Source of the DNA: Fistularia commersonii
Taxonomy: Eukaryota > Chordata > Actinopteri > Syngnathiformes > Fistulariidae
Assembly (NCBI GenBank): GCA_037954325.1
Contig: JBBMNZ010000035.1
Coordinates: 8,269,001-8,333,000 of the forward strand
Direction of reading: 5' to 3'
DNA: 64,000 bases
The notes under the pieces are model-generated. The model saw nothing but the letters and a program-made list of their open reading frames with translations, did no database searches and was not told where the DNA came from. A program made the position numbers and the translations under genes. Shown piece after piece: positions 12,827-27,653 of the stretch; position 1 is the stretch's first letter; every line of letters starts with the position of its first letter.

Positions 12827-13837
12827 GAAAATGTAGACACCCCTACTTTTTTTAAACTGAATGATAATAGAGCAGTAGAACGAACAGGCAAAAGACCAAA
12901 TGTCTGTGACGTCATCAGCTGAAAGACTTCAAATACAAAACCTTTCTCCATAAAAAATCAAAGCTTTGCAGTTGTTACACCAATTTTTTACATCAATTAA
13001 GCAGCTGAAAAATATTTAAAGAAGAAGCAAGCAAACAAACACCTCAGTGACAACACAGCTGCTAATTACTTGTATCTGCTACTTGTCATCGTTTTCCATT
13101 TTTCCAGTCTTGGCAAATTGAAATAATCTTCAATAAAATCCCCGAGTGTAACACACTAATAATATGTGTAACCATGCATGACTGTATTGAAGAGAAATTC
13201 ATAATGTAAATTAGCAATACTTTATTGGGTGCTGTATGTGGTGTTTTCTTTTTATCATTAAAAAGGGGGAGACATCAAAAGGATTAATTCCTATTAATGT
13301 GCCCCCCCCACCCTTCCTCCCCTGGCACCCTCCACCCACACACACCCACACACGCACACACACACACACACAAATGAACGCACACACACACACACCGAAT
13401 ACCCAAACAAGTTCCCATTGACTCGCTCTATTTTATTAAGTATCACATTCTCAGCCCAACCCAATACAGGTGTGATTGGGTTACGAAATTGCTAATCTAC
13501 TATGCACTATATACGTTACCATTCTATACTGTTCTTTGAGTTTAATGTGGTTAGTAGTCTTTTGGTAACATCGAGCTTCTGTCTTTCTCTGTTTCTTTTT
13601 CCACCACGCCTGTTCCAGCCAGCTGGGAACGATGACAGACACCCGCTGACACTCCTCATGAAATCACAGTTGCATGCACAAACACTCATCAATTATGTAA
13701 GTTTGTTATACACTGGTAATACAATTTGCAGGCTGTCGGCAGCGAAGGCAAGCTCTTTTAACACGGAGACGTTACCACACACACATGCCCACGATACTCT
13801 GCGTCCAAATGAGGCAGCAAACTCACTCAATCTTCTT
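12827..13837. other. Intergenic with AC microsatellite
   Basis: No gene recognised. An interrupted AC repeat lies at 13,336-13,395, preceded by a C-rich run. Confidence 0.6.
13336..13395. repeat. Interrupted AC microsatellite
   Basis: (AC)n with GC, CC and AAATGAACG interruptions. Confidence 0.85.
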
Positions 13838-14575
13838 CCTCTTTAACTTTTGTCTTTTTCCATTAGGGGTCGCCACAGCGAATCAACATCCTTCGTCTAA
13901 CCCCATTCTCTGTATCCTCTTCTCTCGCACCAACTAACTTCATGTCCTTTTTCCACTTTCACTACTTCTCTCTTCCAATCCCCGCACCCCTCTACCAAAA
14001 TATCCCTATACGTCAATATCCCTCCTTTGTACATGACCAAACTATGTCAATCTAGTTTCTCTGACCTTCTCTCTAAAACATCCAACATGTGCTGTCCCAC
14101 TGATTGACTCATTCCTGATAATTTCCTTCCTTGCCGTTCCTAAAGAGAACCTCAATATCTTCATCTCTCCCACCTCTTGTCCTTTCGTCAATGCCGCTGT
14201 CTCCAAACAATACAGCATCACTGGTCTCACAACTGTATTGCAGCTCACCTTTCCTCTCATTCTGGCTGATATTTTTTTATCCCGCATCACCCCTGATGCT
14301 TTTCTCGACCCGTTCCAACCTACTCGAACCAGCTTTTTCATCTCTTTTCCACCCTCTTTATTGCTCTGGACTATTCAAAATCCTCTACCTTCTTTATCTC
14401 CTCTCCCTGTGGCCTCATTGTTCCACCCGGGTCCCTCTAATTCACACCAGTTAATCTGTATTGCTGCATCTCTTCTTCATTCTTCTCTTTTCCAGATCAT
14501 ACCTCCACCTCGCTAGATTTCCCTCCAAATTTCCCTGCGCTCACTGCAGATAAAATGTCATCTGCAAACTCATTC
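13838..14575 (-). mobile_element. LINE-A fragment, 3' part
   Basis: The minus strand shows NEFADDILSAV near 14,575-14,540, an RT active-site-like segment, then the post-RT region (VMRDKKISARMRGKV, EMKILRFSLGTARKEIIRNE). The family 3' end is at about 13,860-13,915. It has stops and frameshifts and is truncated inside RT. Confidence 0.78.
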
Positions 14576-17500
14576 AATGTCACACGGATTTCAATTATTT
14601 GAACATTCCAATATCTATACATCGGGAGAATTTTAGAGTATTTAGACCTTCTGTTTGAGTCGTTAACAGCTTGTCCGTCTTTCTCAATCGTGAGTTTTTC
14701 TGTTTTTGACACACCCACACACTTCATCGTATACTCATCGTAACCTCGGAGGAAATAAATAATGCAGCTCACAGGCTCAAGCTTGGAAGTGATCACATGC
14801 TAATCTGCAGCTTCACCCTGTCATCTAATTCCTGACATCACATCACACGCTCACCAGCTCATATTCCAGACATTGTTCCTTTGAGAGTGCACGTGAGAGT
14901 GCATATTCACATATACAGTGTGTGGGTACCCCCTTTGCCATCGGGGTTGCTCATTACTGTGGAAAATCGGCAGCTTCATTCACACACTGTTACCTCACAC
15001 ATCATTTTTCACTGTAAAGAGCCTGCGGCTCCCCCCCCCCCGAAACACCTCACCTCCTCGGCCATTCATAAGCTGCAGTTGTCGTGTCGCTGGTGTGAAG
15101 TAGATCAACATGAGTGGTGGCGCCTTCTATTGCCTGCGAGTTTCCCGAAGATGCGGCGTGCATCGCCATGCATCACGGCTAGAGCGGCTCATTTGCATGA
15201 AAGAAATGGAATTTTATTACAGGAAAGGCAGGGGTTTGATTTGTCAGCTCGATGATGATGTTGATATTTGACTTCAAACCCTCATATCACGCAAATTAGA
15301 TTTTATCCCTTCGTACAATGTTATTTATGAATGAAGCATGTCACGCTACTGTGTACTTACTGAAAACACAGTACACATACTTGGGGTGGTAAATCTTGGC
15401 CTTTGAAAAGGCAGCGCTTCAGATTGTTCGACGAATAGATCGGACTATTTGTGAAGTCCATTCTCTCTAGTGTCAAGACCCAGACATAGTGAAAAGTCTG
15501 CTTTAATATTGTTTTCCTCCACTGTCTCCTTCCATGCCCTTGTGAATGTCATTCCATGAAGTGATAAATGTTCATTTTCTAATCGTGATATATTATCAAG
15601 TGTAATCACTCTCTTGTAAAAGTAATCACCACTTGTGGCATTACTTACTTACTTTAATGCTACGCCGCACCTGTCCTTGTCTCGTCCATCCTCAGCCCGA
15701 CAAAATAATAACACAGAACTAACAGCGACCGTTTTAAAAGTTGAAAAAGAAAAATTTGACACAAGAACCAACTGAAGGACTGAGTGTCCTCTGCAAAAAA
15801 AACTTAAAATTAAATTATGCATTCAAAATTACAATATTATTCCATACATATTACAATTCTCTATGTGAAGTATAAATATCTGCGATGTAAACATGCTGAA
15901 AATTAAATCAAATAGAAGATGTAACTCAGTGAACAATGTTAATTACCAACACATGGTCTACAGACTTAAATACATAGATGCATAAAAATAATGTGGGTGA
16001 ATAAAAATCCCCATTATGTAGACTGGTACACAAGTAATAACATGATTCTTGGTTCGTAGTTGCTCTGTCATGACTGAGACAAGAAAATCTTTTGCAAACA
16101 TTGAGAGGGACACCATGTAAAGTAAACACTGCTCCGCTGGTCCCATCCTTGTTTTTTCTGTAACTGTCACAGCATAACTGTTCCACCTCTTCCCCCCCGC
16201 AGCCATGTCTCTGCGGTACATGTCTGTCCAACGTGCCAGTGAATCGTATTGCACTGACCCAGTCAGAATTCAATTTGAGGCAGTGTTTGTTCAAAAGTCT
16301 TGTCATTTGTTGGTAAGTTTCTGCTCCGAGGCAGAAACCGAAGAGAGGCAGACAGGCGGGACTTCTCATTGTTCACTGATTTTCTCCACTTGAAATTTCT
16401 GACACATGAGGATGCTGTAGGTGTTTCTTTTTTTTCTTGTTTTTTTTTAAGAGACAACTGAGTCAAAGGAGACAGTGTAAAACCCATTTTGGTAGACAGC
16501 AGAGAATGAGCTGAGAGACGATTCATATTGTAATCCAAACGTAAAATGTGCATTAAACCTCCCCATCCCACTATTCCTCCAGGAACACCTGCAATATTAT
16601 AGAAAATGTGGTGTAATACATCCCCTCCTTTGTCTGTCAAGTACCACAACAGCAGCCAATTCTTTTTCACTTGCGCTGCGCCAAGAGAGACCAATATCTG
16701 ACTTTGTGCTTGTAATTTCTCATGGGGATGTTACCAGTGGGCAGCAGAGCCACGGCAGCAAGCGATGAATATTTACTCTGCCAAAAACACTTTCTGATGC
16801 CTACTGCTGCTGAGTATGAGTTCAGTGTGTTGGAAAATCAGTACAATACACAGAGGTGACGTGCAAGTTACCCCTCCAGTTACACCGCTGTTTGAACTAT
16901 TTAGGACCCCCCCCACGCTTGGCACATTCAGTGGAATCATAAAATTTGTGTCGTGCGCGGTTCAATTATTAAGGACGTGTCCTTTTGCCGCGTACCTTGC
17001 AGTACAAGGACGATCTTAACAAAGACGTTTTCATACCCAATCACTGCTTCACTGAAACCTACTGTTATTACCACTTCTGTTTCGTGGGAATTCACTGAGT
17101 GTCCAATTAGAGTCAAGTGCACTGTTGGAATGATCCTACCTTGAAAATACTCATGAATGAGAATAAAGAACACATAAGATTCAGACCAAGGTTGTAAAAT
17201 ATATGACAATATTAAACCGAGCATGCCAACAATAAACACGTGTACTACAGGAAACTTAATAAGGGGCAGCGCTGCTACCTCTGTGCACACATACCAGATA
17301 TTACTACAATTAGGAGTAGTACTGGAAGTACTTACCTTTTATGGGTATTGCATTTTTTGCATTCCAGCCTCCTCCTGTCCCCAAAACAGTACAATGTTTT
17401 TTGTAATATAGAGTAAAGAAGACAAATGAAAACACCAGGCAAACTATGAAAAACCACTACAATGAGTCTTTAAGTTGTTTTGCACAGTCTCATTTTAATA

Positions 17501-19240
17501 CCTAATAATATTTCTTTGTGAACAACATAAGCAAACGGAACCATTCTTAATCATATTTGGTGATTCTACGGACAAAACTAAAAATGCTGGACCAAGTCAG
17601 ATTACACTCTAAACCGACTTTCTCTGGATGCCTGACTAGAACAGCCTCAAATTACATTTCCCCACAAGCAATGCTCGGTTAAATAATACCTGGCGTTTTG
17701 TATTTTTTGTGTTTCTGAAGAAAAACCTGTTTTGCTCAATCCGTGGTAGGATGAACAAAAACAATAAGGGATTAGAAATGGATTTAAGATCTGACACAGA
17801 CTCAGCTTTCTTCTCAAAAAGAGGCTCATATGCTATTTTTCTTTGTTTGTTTTTTAAGAAATGCATCACTAGGTCCAGTCTTGATGGATAGACATTAACC
17901 TTGCTAACATTTAAGGTCAAAGTTAATTGCATTTGACCTGCTAACTTTTCTATCACAGTGATCAGAATGCACAACATATATAATGTAGCTTAGTTTGATT
18001 TATCCAACGGTTTCATTGGCATCAATATTATTATTGTTATGCTCATTGTTATTAGTGTTGTTGTTGTTGTTGTTATGCCAAATGTATAACATTTGGGCTG
18101 TTATTTAATATTGATCTTGAAACTTTGTACCAACACAACCTCAAGTTACTGATCAAAATATTTCACCATTAAAAAGAAAAGATATCAAGCATTGCTTAAC
18201 TTTGGGGCACAAGCTCCTTAAATCCAGCAGTTCATCAGTAACAGTTGTGTCATTCTACATCAAGTGAATTTTTTCCAAGGGCAGTGCAATCAATGTGGCA
18301 TCCCTAAAAAAGTAAATCTGTAAATACCACCATAATACACATAATAGAGCTGTTACACATTACTGACAGCAAACTGAATCCTGCTAACAGCTATGTTTAA
18401 AAAGAGAAAAAAAACTCTTGACAGTTCAAGGTCTTCACGAAAGTGCTGTCGGAGCTAATATGGCATGGCAGGGTGAACGTGAAATAATCTTCATTTTAGA
18501 GACTGCAGACATTTCCCCCCAGCCTTTGTCAGTCACAGTTGAAGGAAACAAAGAGTTGATATGCTCTGAAAAAAACAAAAACAAAAAAAAAAAAAAAAAA
18601 ACTGCATTGCAGAACTCATCCAACATCCTTTGAATGGTCCATCATACTTTTTAATGGTGTAAATAAAATATTATCTAGTGGTTTAATGCTGTTTGGCATA
18701 TGTGTTTTCCATGTTTTGAAAAGCCCCATCTCTGTTATACAGTAATTCAATATATATCATCTTTGTTGAAATTCACAGGAGGAAAGGGTGGAGAAAAGGA
18801 TGAGATTTGAGAGTGCTGGTTCCCGCCATCATCCTAGCAACCATATTTCATTGCAAGTCCTCTGACATTGGTAGTCAGCTAGATCTGCTATTAGTATTGC
18901 CAGGCTTCAATCCCTCTGCATTGTTTATTTTGGACACTAATGAAATTGCATGTTTTTCCCTATGTTTTATTCCATGTGTGGTGATCTATGCACCAGCAGT
19001 GCATGTAACAATGAGATCATTAGACATGTGCAGACGTCCATTTTTGGCTATGGTATCTGACTGAACGACTGCATGTAATTTAGGAATCCTTTCTTTGTGC
19101 ACACACATTATTGGTGTCTTCATCTCTGACACCCATGAAAGGACACACTCAAGAACTATGAAAGGCGCCCTTCAAATGTATGTTAGCCCCTGCTTTCCTG
19201 GTCGTCTCTATTTCTCTCTCTCTCTTTCTCACACCCATAC

Positions 19241-19275
<35 letters not shown>

Positions 19276-22134
19276 ACAGTGTGACTCCATCCACCATGAT
19301 TCATCTCTCTGGCAGTGTGAAGTGTAAGGCAGATTATTACCAGTGAAAGGCTCAGCCCCCCCGAAGATCTACTGCTCTCCCGTCTGTCCTTTGGAGGAAA
19401 TGGGAAAATATTGCTAATGTTTACAGCCCTGTTAATGTGTGAGTGTGTGGGTTCATGCTATATGCACTACTAATGCCTGAAGCCTGACCAGCATGGCTAA
19501 GCAGCTCACAGGCTTGTTTACTGTCTAGAAATGTGCTGACTCCATGGGGTTTTATGTGTGAATGTTTCTGTATGCATGAATTTGCAGAGTATGTGTGGGT
19601 CTGTGTTTGCGCTTACGTTTATGTGTGCACTTTCATCTATGTGTTATATGTTCTTTTTTTTTTTGCATGCATCAATAAATGCAGGAGCCAGCTGCTGTTT
19701 TCACGACTATAATATCTTTACTATTTTTTTTTTATTCACCCGTCTTTAAAATGTTAACTCTGACCTTCGGAACAACTTGCATTAAAAACGCTGTATCCTT
19801 ACGTCACTCTGCTTTGGTGTCAGAAAAGCAACATAATATTGACAATCTAAATGGAGGTCTATTTGCACATATGTAAATTACTCCATAGGTCACTCTCATT
19901 ATTTTTTAACGTGTAGTAGAATTGGGGATGCGCTAATGGGTTGCTCAGATTCTATCACGGGATCCCTGAGCAGCTGCTGTGGTTGCAGATTGTTCATGGG
20001 AAAGTATGCGTGGACCAAGCTTTACTCATTTGTCCCTCGGCCGAGTGCCACAAATATATTTGCATAGATTGTTGTGGATTAAATCAGATGTCGCTGAAGT
20101 ACAAGTGCTTATATAACCCTCCCGTGGACAACTATCCTTGTCACTCTTTATTTATTCCTTCTTGTGTATATAGCAATTTCAACGGCAACAGGTCATCTGC
20201 CATGTTGTGAAAACTGAATCCACACTAAAACTTAAAAGTCCTTCCTCTGTGTTTGGGGGCTGGCACTTGCACTGACTTTAATATTGCGGTTCAAATTTCT
20301 TTTCATCAGATGAGACTGAAATGGATGAAACTTCTTGATTTGACAAAAAGAAAATGCAGTGCAGCTTTCCATGCATGGAAAAACTCTGCGAACTCAATCT
20401 AATATTTTAACCCATTCAAATCATATCCTAACTCTGCTGTCTCCCTTATCCTTGTTTGTCCCAGCCTGCACACATCCTGCTCATTTTTTTAATTTTTTTA
20501 TTGCTATTTATTTCTGTCACTCTATTTATATTAGTGTTTAGTTCTGGTTGTGTACTTTTTGCCCTCACTTTTCCTTGATGGTGCCCATTGTTATACCTTA
20601 TGTTGTTGCTGTTGTTTGACATCATAACTGCCGGGGATCAATTAAGTTTATCTTATCTTAAATTAGCTCTTAGTTGATCAAAATGTAGTCATTCTTTCAT
20701 ATGGACTGTGTTCTGGTAAGTGGTTCTATATCAAAACAATAAATAAATATATATATCTCCTGCCTTTACTGAAAGCCATACTGAAAGTCAAAAAACTGGT
20801 TATTTCCTCGCTTAAAACAAAATGTGTTTATTGGTGTTCCTGGTTCTAATCGAGTTCCCTTCTCAGTTGAAGTTTGACGTTTAAAGTGGCGATTTTTTTA
20901 GAGCAGACCACGAGACAGATTGACCAGGCAGGCTTGGGGATTTTAAGGTTCTTGTTTACCATGTTTCTTTTCCACTTCTAATGTCACCTGCAGGGGTAAT
21001 TTAATGTTCTATTGAATTACACCTCTTTTACACCACAGCTCATGCTGGGTCTGACATAGTGAGCAAATTAAGCCTGAAGTTACCGACTGGATTTGGACAC
21101 AACCATTTTCTCGGTCTGTAGTAATGTTTTATGGAGACTAAACCTCCCAAACATTTTGTGTGTAAGCATCCCATTTTATAATTAGTGCCGCCTTCATGTA
21201 TGAATCCCCCATGCATCATTATGTCTTATATCTAATTAGAAAGATGCACAACACCCTAATAGACTCCCTTACTGTAATTGCTTGAATTATGAACCATCAC
21301 ATCTGTGCACTTTAAAGTTTCGGTTGCAAATGACAACAATACTTGTGTACCCTCTACTACCGAAAGCCTGACGTGAAGTGCAAAAATGTGTCAAAGTGGC
21401 AAAATGTGTCAAAAGAAGAAATGGGCCACACTCATTTCAGGAGAGTATTTTCGGCGAGACCAGATGGGATGTGTGTGAAAAATAGAAAACGAAACTGAGA
21501 ATGGGTCACTTTCATGTTTTTTTTTTCTTTTCATGTCAAGCTGACACTGGCTGTGCCACACACAGAGTAAATAAATGTGATTATTGCTGTGGGCCACCAT
21601 ATGCATGAGGAACTCCACATGCTGCATATTGATGACTGCAGATGAAAAATAAACAAGAAATGCTTCCCGTTGATGCGTGTAAAGATGACTAAACAGATGT
21701 TATGTGTATGCATGCTTATGTTTGTGTGTGTGTGTTTGTAAACTAAGAAGGAGATGACGCTGTGTCACCCAAATGCATTTTTTTTTCCCATCAGAGTTTG
21801 TCATGAAAACCACCAATCAAGGAAACTCAAATGAGTCTTGAGAGGTGCTAAATTATATTTGTTTCAGAGCCAAGTAAAAAAAAAAGGTGCTCTCTAAAAA
21901 ATGGGTCAACGCTTTTGAAGGGGCAACTGATGATTTTCAATCACAAAGACATAGGATGCAGCTACCCACTCAAATATTTATCACAGAATAGGATAAATTA
22001 ATCAGAAATGAGCTGAAATGAACTTCTCTGAGGTAATGATTGTTCCTCTTTTGCGTGATGGCATTCGGACCTGGCCGATGGAAGTGGGAGGAAAGAGAGC
22101 GTCCTTTCTTATAAAGTAATTGGTTTTATTTTGT
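14576..22134. other. Long intergenic stretch, no gene recognised
   Basis: No coding exon was recognised in 7.5 kb. Contents: a C run at about 15,031-15,040, an A run at 18,583-18,601, a CA microsatellite at 19,243-19,273 and a retroposon tail at about 20,629-20,660 (GGGGATCAATTAAGTTTATC, then TTATCTTA). The blocks at 15,075-15,275 and 19,950-20,190 are non-repetitive with octamer-like ATTTGCAT motifs and could be conserved noncoding DNA; that is only a guess. Confidence 0.55.
19243..19273. repeat. CA microsatellite
   Basis: Pure dinucleotide tract preceded by TC-rich sequence. Confidence 0.9.
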
Positions 22135-22320
22135 GGCCAGGATTGCTGATTTTTAAGAAGAAAGGAGATGTACAAAGTTGTGCTAACACAAAGGAATCAC
22201 GTTGTGTTAAGACACAATGAATTTTGGTGAAGAGTATTTTTGAGCATCAATATGGTTTTATGAAGCGTAGTAAAGAAAGAGTTGTACAGATGTGGTATTT
22301 GCTCTGAGAAGAGCCCTGGC
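22135..22320 (+). mobile_element. LINE-A fragment, internal RT piece
   Basis: Translates in pieces to LIFKKKGDVQSCAN and EHQYGFMKRSKE, which align with KNKRGVQNC and its downstream region at 35,190-35,340. Neither the 5' nor the 3' end of the family is present. Confidence 0.6.
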
Positions 22321-24618
22321 AATATTGCATAGTACAGTCCTGGAAACCAAAACTGTCTCTTTAACCCTTCTGGAACATTTCTGAAGCAAGAGTGGAGCTT
22401 CTTCATGCCTCCTGGCGTATATCAATATTTACACTGTGGTGAAAAGTGTCATAGTAGTGATGTGCTCTGATCGATTTATTAGTGGCTTGTATATCCACAG
22501 TCACGTTTCCTGCTTTTGATGGAGACACTCTGCTCCTTGTGGTTTTATGACCGAGTCATCTTTGTAAATGATAAATGATCCGTCCTCAAAGACACTCCCG
22601 ATCCCATTCCAGCGTGACTGACATGAGTTAGAACACGTCAATGTTGCCCTTTTTTAACAACAGGTTATAAATATCTCTTGGGTGTCAGATTTTGACAACC
22701 GTGTGACGGCAGATTTAGAGGATGCTAAATTATGTCAAAGTCCCTGAAAAAGACTGAGTTCTCATTTTATGGCTATTCACTTGCAAAAACCGTAGCCACA
22801 CTCTCACCTGCACACAAACTCACGTGCACAGTCAGTCCCATGGACAAAACTAATAATAGCCTGTCATAATTACGAGCCATGGTTGAAAGTGTCCTTACTT
22901 AATCACTAATATGTTCTGCAGTATATTAACATCATATCCCCTGAGGCCCCTCCGGTTCCAGAGGACACACAGGGCTTCATCTGTCCACTGACCCTGGATC
23001 AGCCTTGTGTAATGTCCGCTGTCTAGCTATTAAAACTCTATTACAGTGTCCATTTATTACCCATTCGGCTCCTTGACCAGCACTGTGGCCAGCTGTAACA
23101 GCTGATAACAGCACCCATCTCAGCGCTTCCCATGTTTTTTTTCTTCATCCCTCTTTTCCCCCGCGCCCGGCTCAGTATTGCCATCCCCGACTTCAGTAGC
23201 TGATACTGATGGTTTCGATAATGCACTGAAAATGTCCTGGATGGCCATTCAGAGGGCACCTATGCATGGCTGGTCGGGCCAAGGCTTCTGCTGTCCCAGG
23301 GGAGTTGTTTTTGCAGAGGCTGCTAATGTGCTCAACTTTTTGCCACAGTTCAGAACCAACAGCTCTGCACCGTTTTTTTTTTTTGCCACAACAAAGGTTT
23401 CAGCACTAGCTCGTGAAACTTTTTGCTCGTCCTTCTTCTCTATCGTCAGTTATGAATGTTCCCAAGGGCTTGAGATGAGGCCGGAGTTTGTGTCCATGAT
23501 GACTTTAGCTATTTGAGTCAAGTTCGCTTGAATTGCTAAATGCTAAGCAGGCTGTCCTGGTTAAACGCCACCTCCGCTTGGTTTGACCCCACCCGATCCT
23601 AGATTTTATCAGTTGATGATAATATCAAATGTTTGGTGAAGGGCAAGTCATACATTTATGACCTGGACAACATTTAAGTCACACTGAAGAGTTTTCATTT
23701 GACTGTTTTTTTTCATGATATGTAAGAATCAAACTCATGTTCAAGTCTGATCTAGACTTAAAGCAATCAAAAAGCTGCAAGAATTGACTCATTTTTGGTT
23801 AATTATAAGAAAAAAAATCAATTCATGACAATGACAATTAATATGTGTGAATACCCAGAGCAATCAAGTATGTAAATTATGGCGAAATGACATTTTTGAT
23901 ATCCACCACCATATATCAATTTGAAATAGCTGATTAAAGTTGTGTAATATACTAGTTTTCTGACCAAAAGCCCTTGCAGACTGGATCATTTTTTGAGGAT
24001 ATTACACTTAATACAACAAGTCGTGTATGGCAACACGGAAATGAATAACCTTGGGCCTTTTGTGTGGGAAAAAAATGTTGATTTAAAAAAAAAAAAAAAT
24101 CCTTTGTCACAGCAAATAAGTTACAATTAAACGAAACAAGCATTTTAGACCTTGGAGCATTTTAGGGAAGAAAAAATGAAAATGATGCTGAAGTGGGTAT
24201 TTAATGAATGTGGAAACAGAGAAACCAGATCTGATTGGAGAATAACAAGTTCATTTTGAGAATGGACTCACTCTGATTGTCACCTAAAAAACTGGAAAAA
24301 AAATGTCATCGTATCCACAAGCATAACATTTCAAGATTTCATTTGACAATAGGGACTGTCTGTGACGAATATTTTCCATTTGCCCCTGGAGGTTCTCTCC
24401 TGGATCTCCATCTTCCTCCCAGTGTATTTTTCACCCCACTTTGTCATGCTGTGTCATTACGTGTCCTCTGTAAAAACAATTCGACAGACTTTTCAAACTC
24501 CAATACCACATACACTGTGGACAAAATTTCATTATAGTTTCTTAGGTCTGAAAATAAAAGTGAATTGTAACACCAGTGTGTTTTTGCATCCCAAACTTTT
24601 TCTCTCCTTGTTTTTCAG

Positions 24619-24679
24619 ATAGCAGATGGTGCAACGGAGGATCTAAACATGGAAGACCATCGACTGCAGAGGACTTCCT
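24619..24679 (+). other. Candidate 61-bp internal exon, unknown gene
   Basis: A polypyrimidine tract (TTTTTCTCTCCTTGTTTTTC) and AG precede it, and the strong donor GTGAGT follows. A branch-point-like TTGTAAC lies about 50 bp upstream. Two of three frames are open, reading either IADGATEDLNMEDHRLQRTS or SRWCNGGSKHGRPSTAEDFL. I recognise neither. The donor merges into a TG repeat, so chance is a real alternative; it could also belong to a noncoding RNA. Confidence 0.3.
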
Positions 24680-24687
24680 GTGAGTGT

Positions 24688-24747
<60 letters not shown>
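24680..24747. repeat. TG microsatellite
   Basis: About 68 bp of (TG)n with two GA interruptions near its start, immediately downstream of the candidate donor site. Confidence 0.9.
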
Positions 24748-24748
<1 letters not shown>

Positions 24749-27653
24749 GGAGAGAGAGAGATGTTCTTAGACAAAGGAAGCACTTTGGCTTCCCCCGTTT
24801 TTTTTTTAAAGTGCAGGTGTTTTTATTCAGAGGCTGCCATCAGATGAAGTGGAACTTTCCATGTGCTCGGCCTATATTCAAAGCGGATGTGGGTCAGGCT
24901 GGATCTTTTTTTACACTGTTCTCATTTGAGTTTTGGGTCACTCAGCTTTTTAATGCGGTGCCTTTTCAAATAAATAATAAATGCCCTTGATATACATCAG
25001 AACGCTGGTCATCTGCTAATAACCGCGGGGCGACCCATCGTGCTTTTGTGTTAAATTATACAGTCGCTTGTTCCCATGTGACGGCACATGGGAACACTGG
25101 AACCACAAATAGTAACGGACCATATGTGCATTACGTGTCGTCACAATGCATCTCGCTCGACAACGCTGCAGCCCGACTTGGCAGTGGGCAGCGCCCTGGC
25201 AGGCAAGGTGAGCGGAAAAGGACAAGGGGCGAGCTGACTCGGCGGGACTGGCAGCCAGGAAAGGAAATGGTCAGATGGGGCAGAATTGATCAGTGCGGGG
25301 TCAGAAGATCTGCAGGTGATCACCTGATACTCGACCTGCGTCACGGAGACGCAAATTACTTCTCAGTGACTTTGCAGTTTGATTAGAACAAATCTGAGAG
25401 ATCAATAGTTAGTGCTCTCGTTTTTAAACATTTGCCTTTTTCTAATCTATTGGTCCATTTCCTTTGGAGCATCAAAAATATTTATACATGTACCCTTACT
25501 CAAATATTTATGTTCATTCATTAAATAAATTCAATATTTCACTTACAAATGGTACCGTAGTTCAACTGTGCTTAGTGTTCTTTTTTTTTTCAAGCCAGCA
25601 TTTTATCAGTATACTATTGCAGCCCCTGTTTTCACAGCAATATTTTTCTTTTAAGTGTCCTGGGATTGTTTATTTCACATTCTTTAATTTCGGTTCCGTG
25701 GTACTTCTTTATTAACAAGCACCTTGAGAGTTCACTCAGAAATGGGCTCATAATTTGTCGCTGATTCAATGCAAATCAATATGGGGAGAATTAACAGAGA
25801 AGAAAAAGTAATTTTACTTTCTTTAAAGTTTTGATATGGTTGCCATGTGATTGCAGCATTTTGTAGTGTTCGGAAAATGAAACGCAACAGTGATAAAACT
25901 GGATTATAGCCTCTAAGATGTTAGTGCTAATCTCATCAGTCTATGAGAAACAAGCATTGACATTTTGAAATAAAGAGTTATACGGCATTTTCCTATGCTG
26001 CTCTTTAAATCCGCAGTTTACCACCACTTCCTCTCCCCGCCCCTCCTCTAAGAGCTGAAGTTTTGTTGTTTGCTTTTTCATTATTGAAGGGCCGAGGCCC
26101 CGGACAGAGGCCGGCAATTCTGCTGTCCTCTCCTTGACAGCTCAACCATTGTTCCCTCTCAAGCCTCTTGTCTCTCTCTCTCTCTCTCTTTTTTTTTTAA
26201 TATATGGAAAACTGCCTCGTTTAGACTCGCTGTCGACCACGATCGCCCTTCACCGTCTTGTTGACGCACGGCAAAGGTGTTCGTCAGCATTGTAATTGTC
26301 CTCTCTTGGTGACGGCCGTGGCCTGAGGAGAAGGACAGTTGTTAATGAATAGTGGATTGTGAGCATGGAACCTGAGAAAGACCTAACTGAAAACTGTTTT
26401 CCTGACTTGTCGAGCAGAAAATACTCGATTTAGTTTCAAACAGAGTTGCGTCCCTGATCGCTGTGAGTTCCTGATTGTGTTTCAGGTAAGAGCGTTGACT
26501 TTATACAAGCGAGAATTCTTGCGTCAGTTGAAAACGGATAACTTAATTTCATGTATGCAGTCTCCTTTCCTATGATATTACATATTCAGACATTGTATTC
26601 CCACAGAAGTTATTAAACCCCTCTGTTACCTCCCTGTTACCCTTTAGTTATGAGTATTACAAAAATTTATGAAAGAAGTACATATAAAACTGTCAATGTT
26701 GAAGCGTTTGAATATCTCAGGGACATGAGGAAATGGGCGATGGGGTAACTCTTCTTGTTTGGGGTTTTGGTTTCAATCATTTGTGTCTGATTATTGTGAG
26801 GACAAGTCACTCCTCCGGAGTCCTTGCTGCTTTGTGTAAATCTGTTGTCTCGCTTAAACAGTTTTACCATGCTATTTAAAAGTCGTCAAAAACAACGCTC
26901 CGCTGGGTTAAGAAATCAACCTGTTTGACTCTTAAAGATATAAGCGAGACTGTTCAGACAAAGGTACGTCTGACCTTGAAATCTTTCCTTCCTCTGGATC
27001 GAGAAGCCAGCCGAGGGCAGCACCTACGGAAACAGGACAAATACTCGTACTTCTCTTTGTTTTGGTTCTTTTAAAAGAGAAAGACGGACAGATGGCGAGA
27101 ACATGGCTGGAGCAATTTGTCAGCGTTGGGTTCAAAACAAGAATTTTAAATCAAAAGTGAATAACAAGGTGAGTTACCACTATGAATCATTGTTGTGTTA
27201 TCATGTTTGAACTGCTTCTGAACCCTGAGTGCTTACATTACTTGGAATTACTTTGACAATGGACTTGTGAAACAAAATCATGACCCTTTTTTGTGTTGTG
27301 CATGCTTGAAATCTCCATTCAAACAATTTGGATCCCATGAACTGCAAAACAAATTTCCCACAGTTGGTTGTTTGTCTTGGGATAAATGGCAAATTTGCAA
27401 TTTGATAGATTTGATTTCTTCTGTATTGTTGATGCTGTTGACAGCTGCATCTCCTGCACCTCGGAACGCCTGGGGGCCACTGGGATGCCTCTGCAAAAAC
27501 AATCTCTTTTTTTTCTCACAAAAAAAATCCCACTCTGACGGTCCTGCTGTTCTTTGTTGTCATTAATCTTTTATAGAAGGTCTTTTTCTTTTATCCGCTG
27601 GTTTCACAGCCTCTCAGGTAAGTCAGAGACTCCCTGTGTCAAGATAGATAGAA

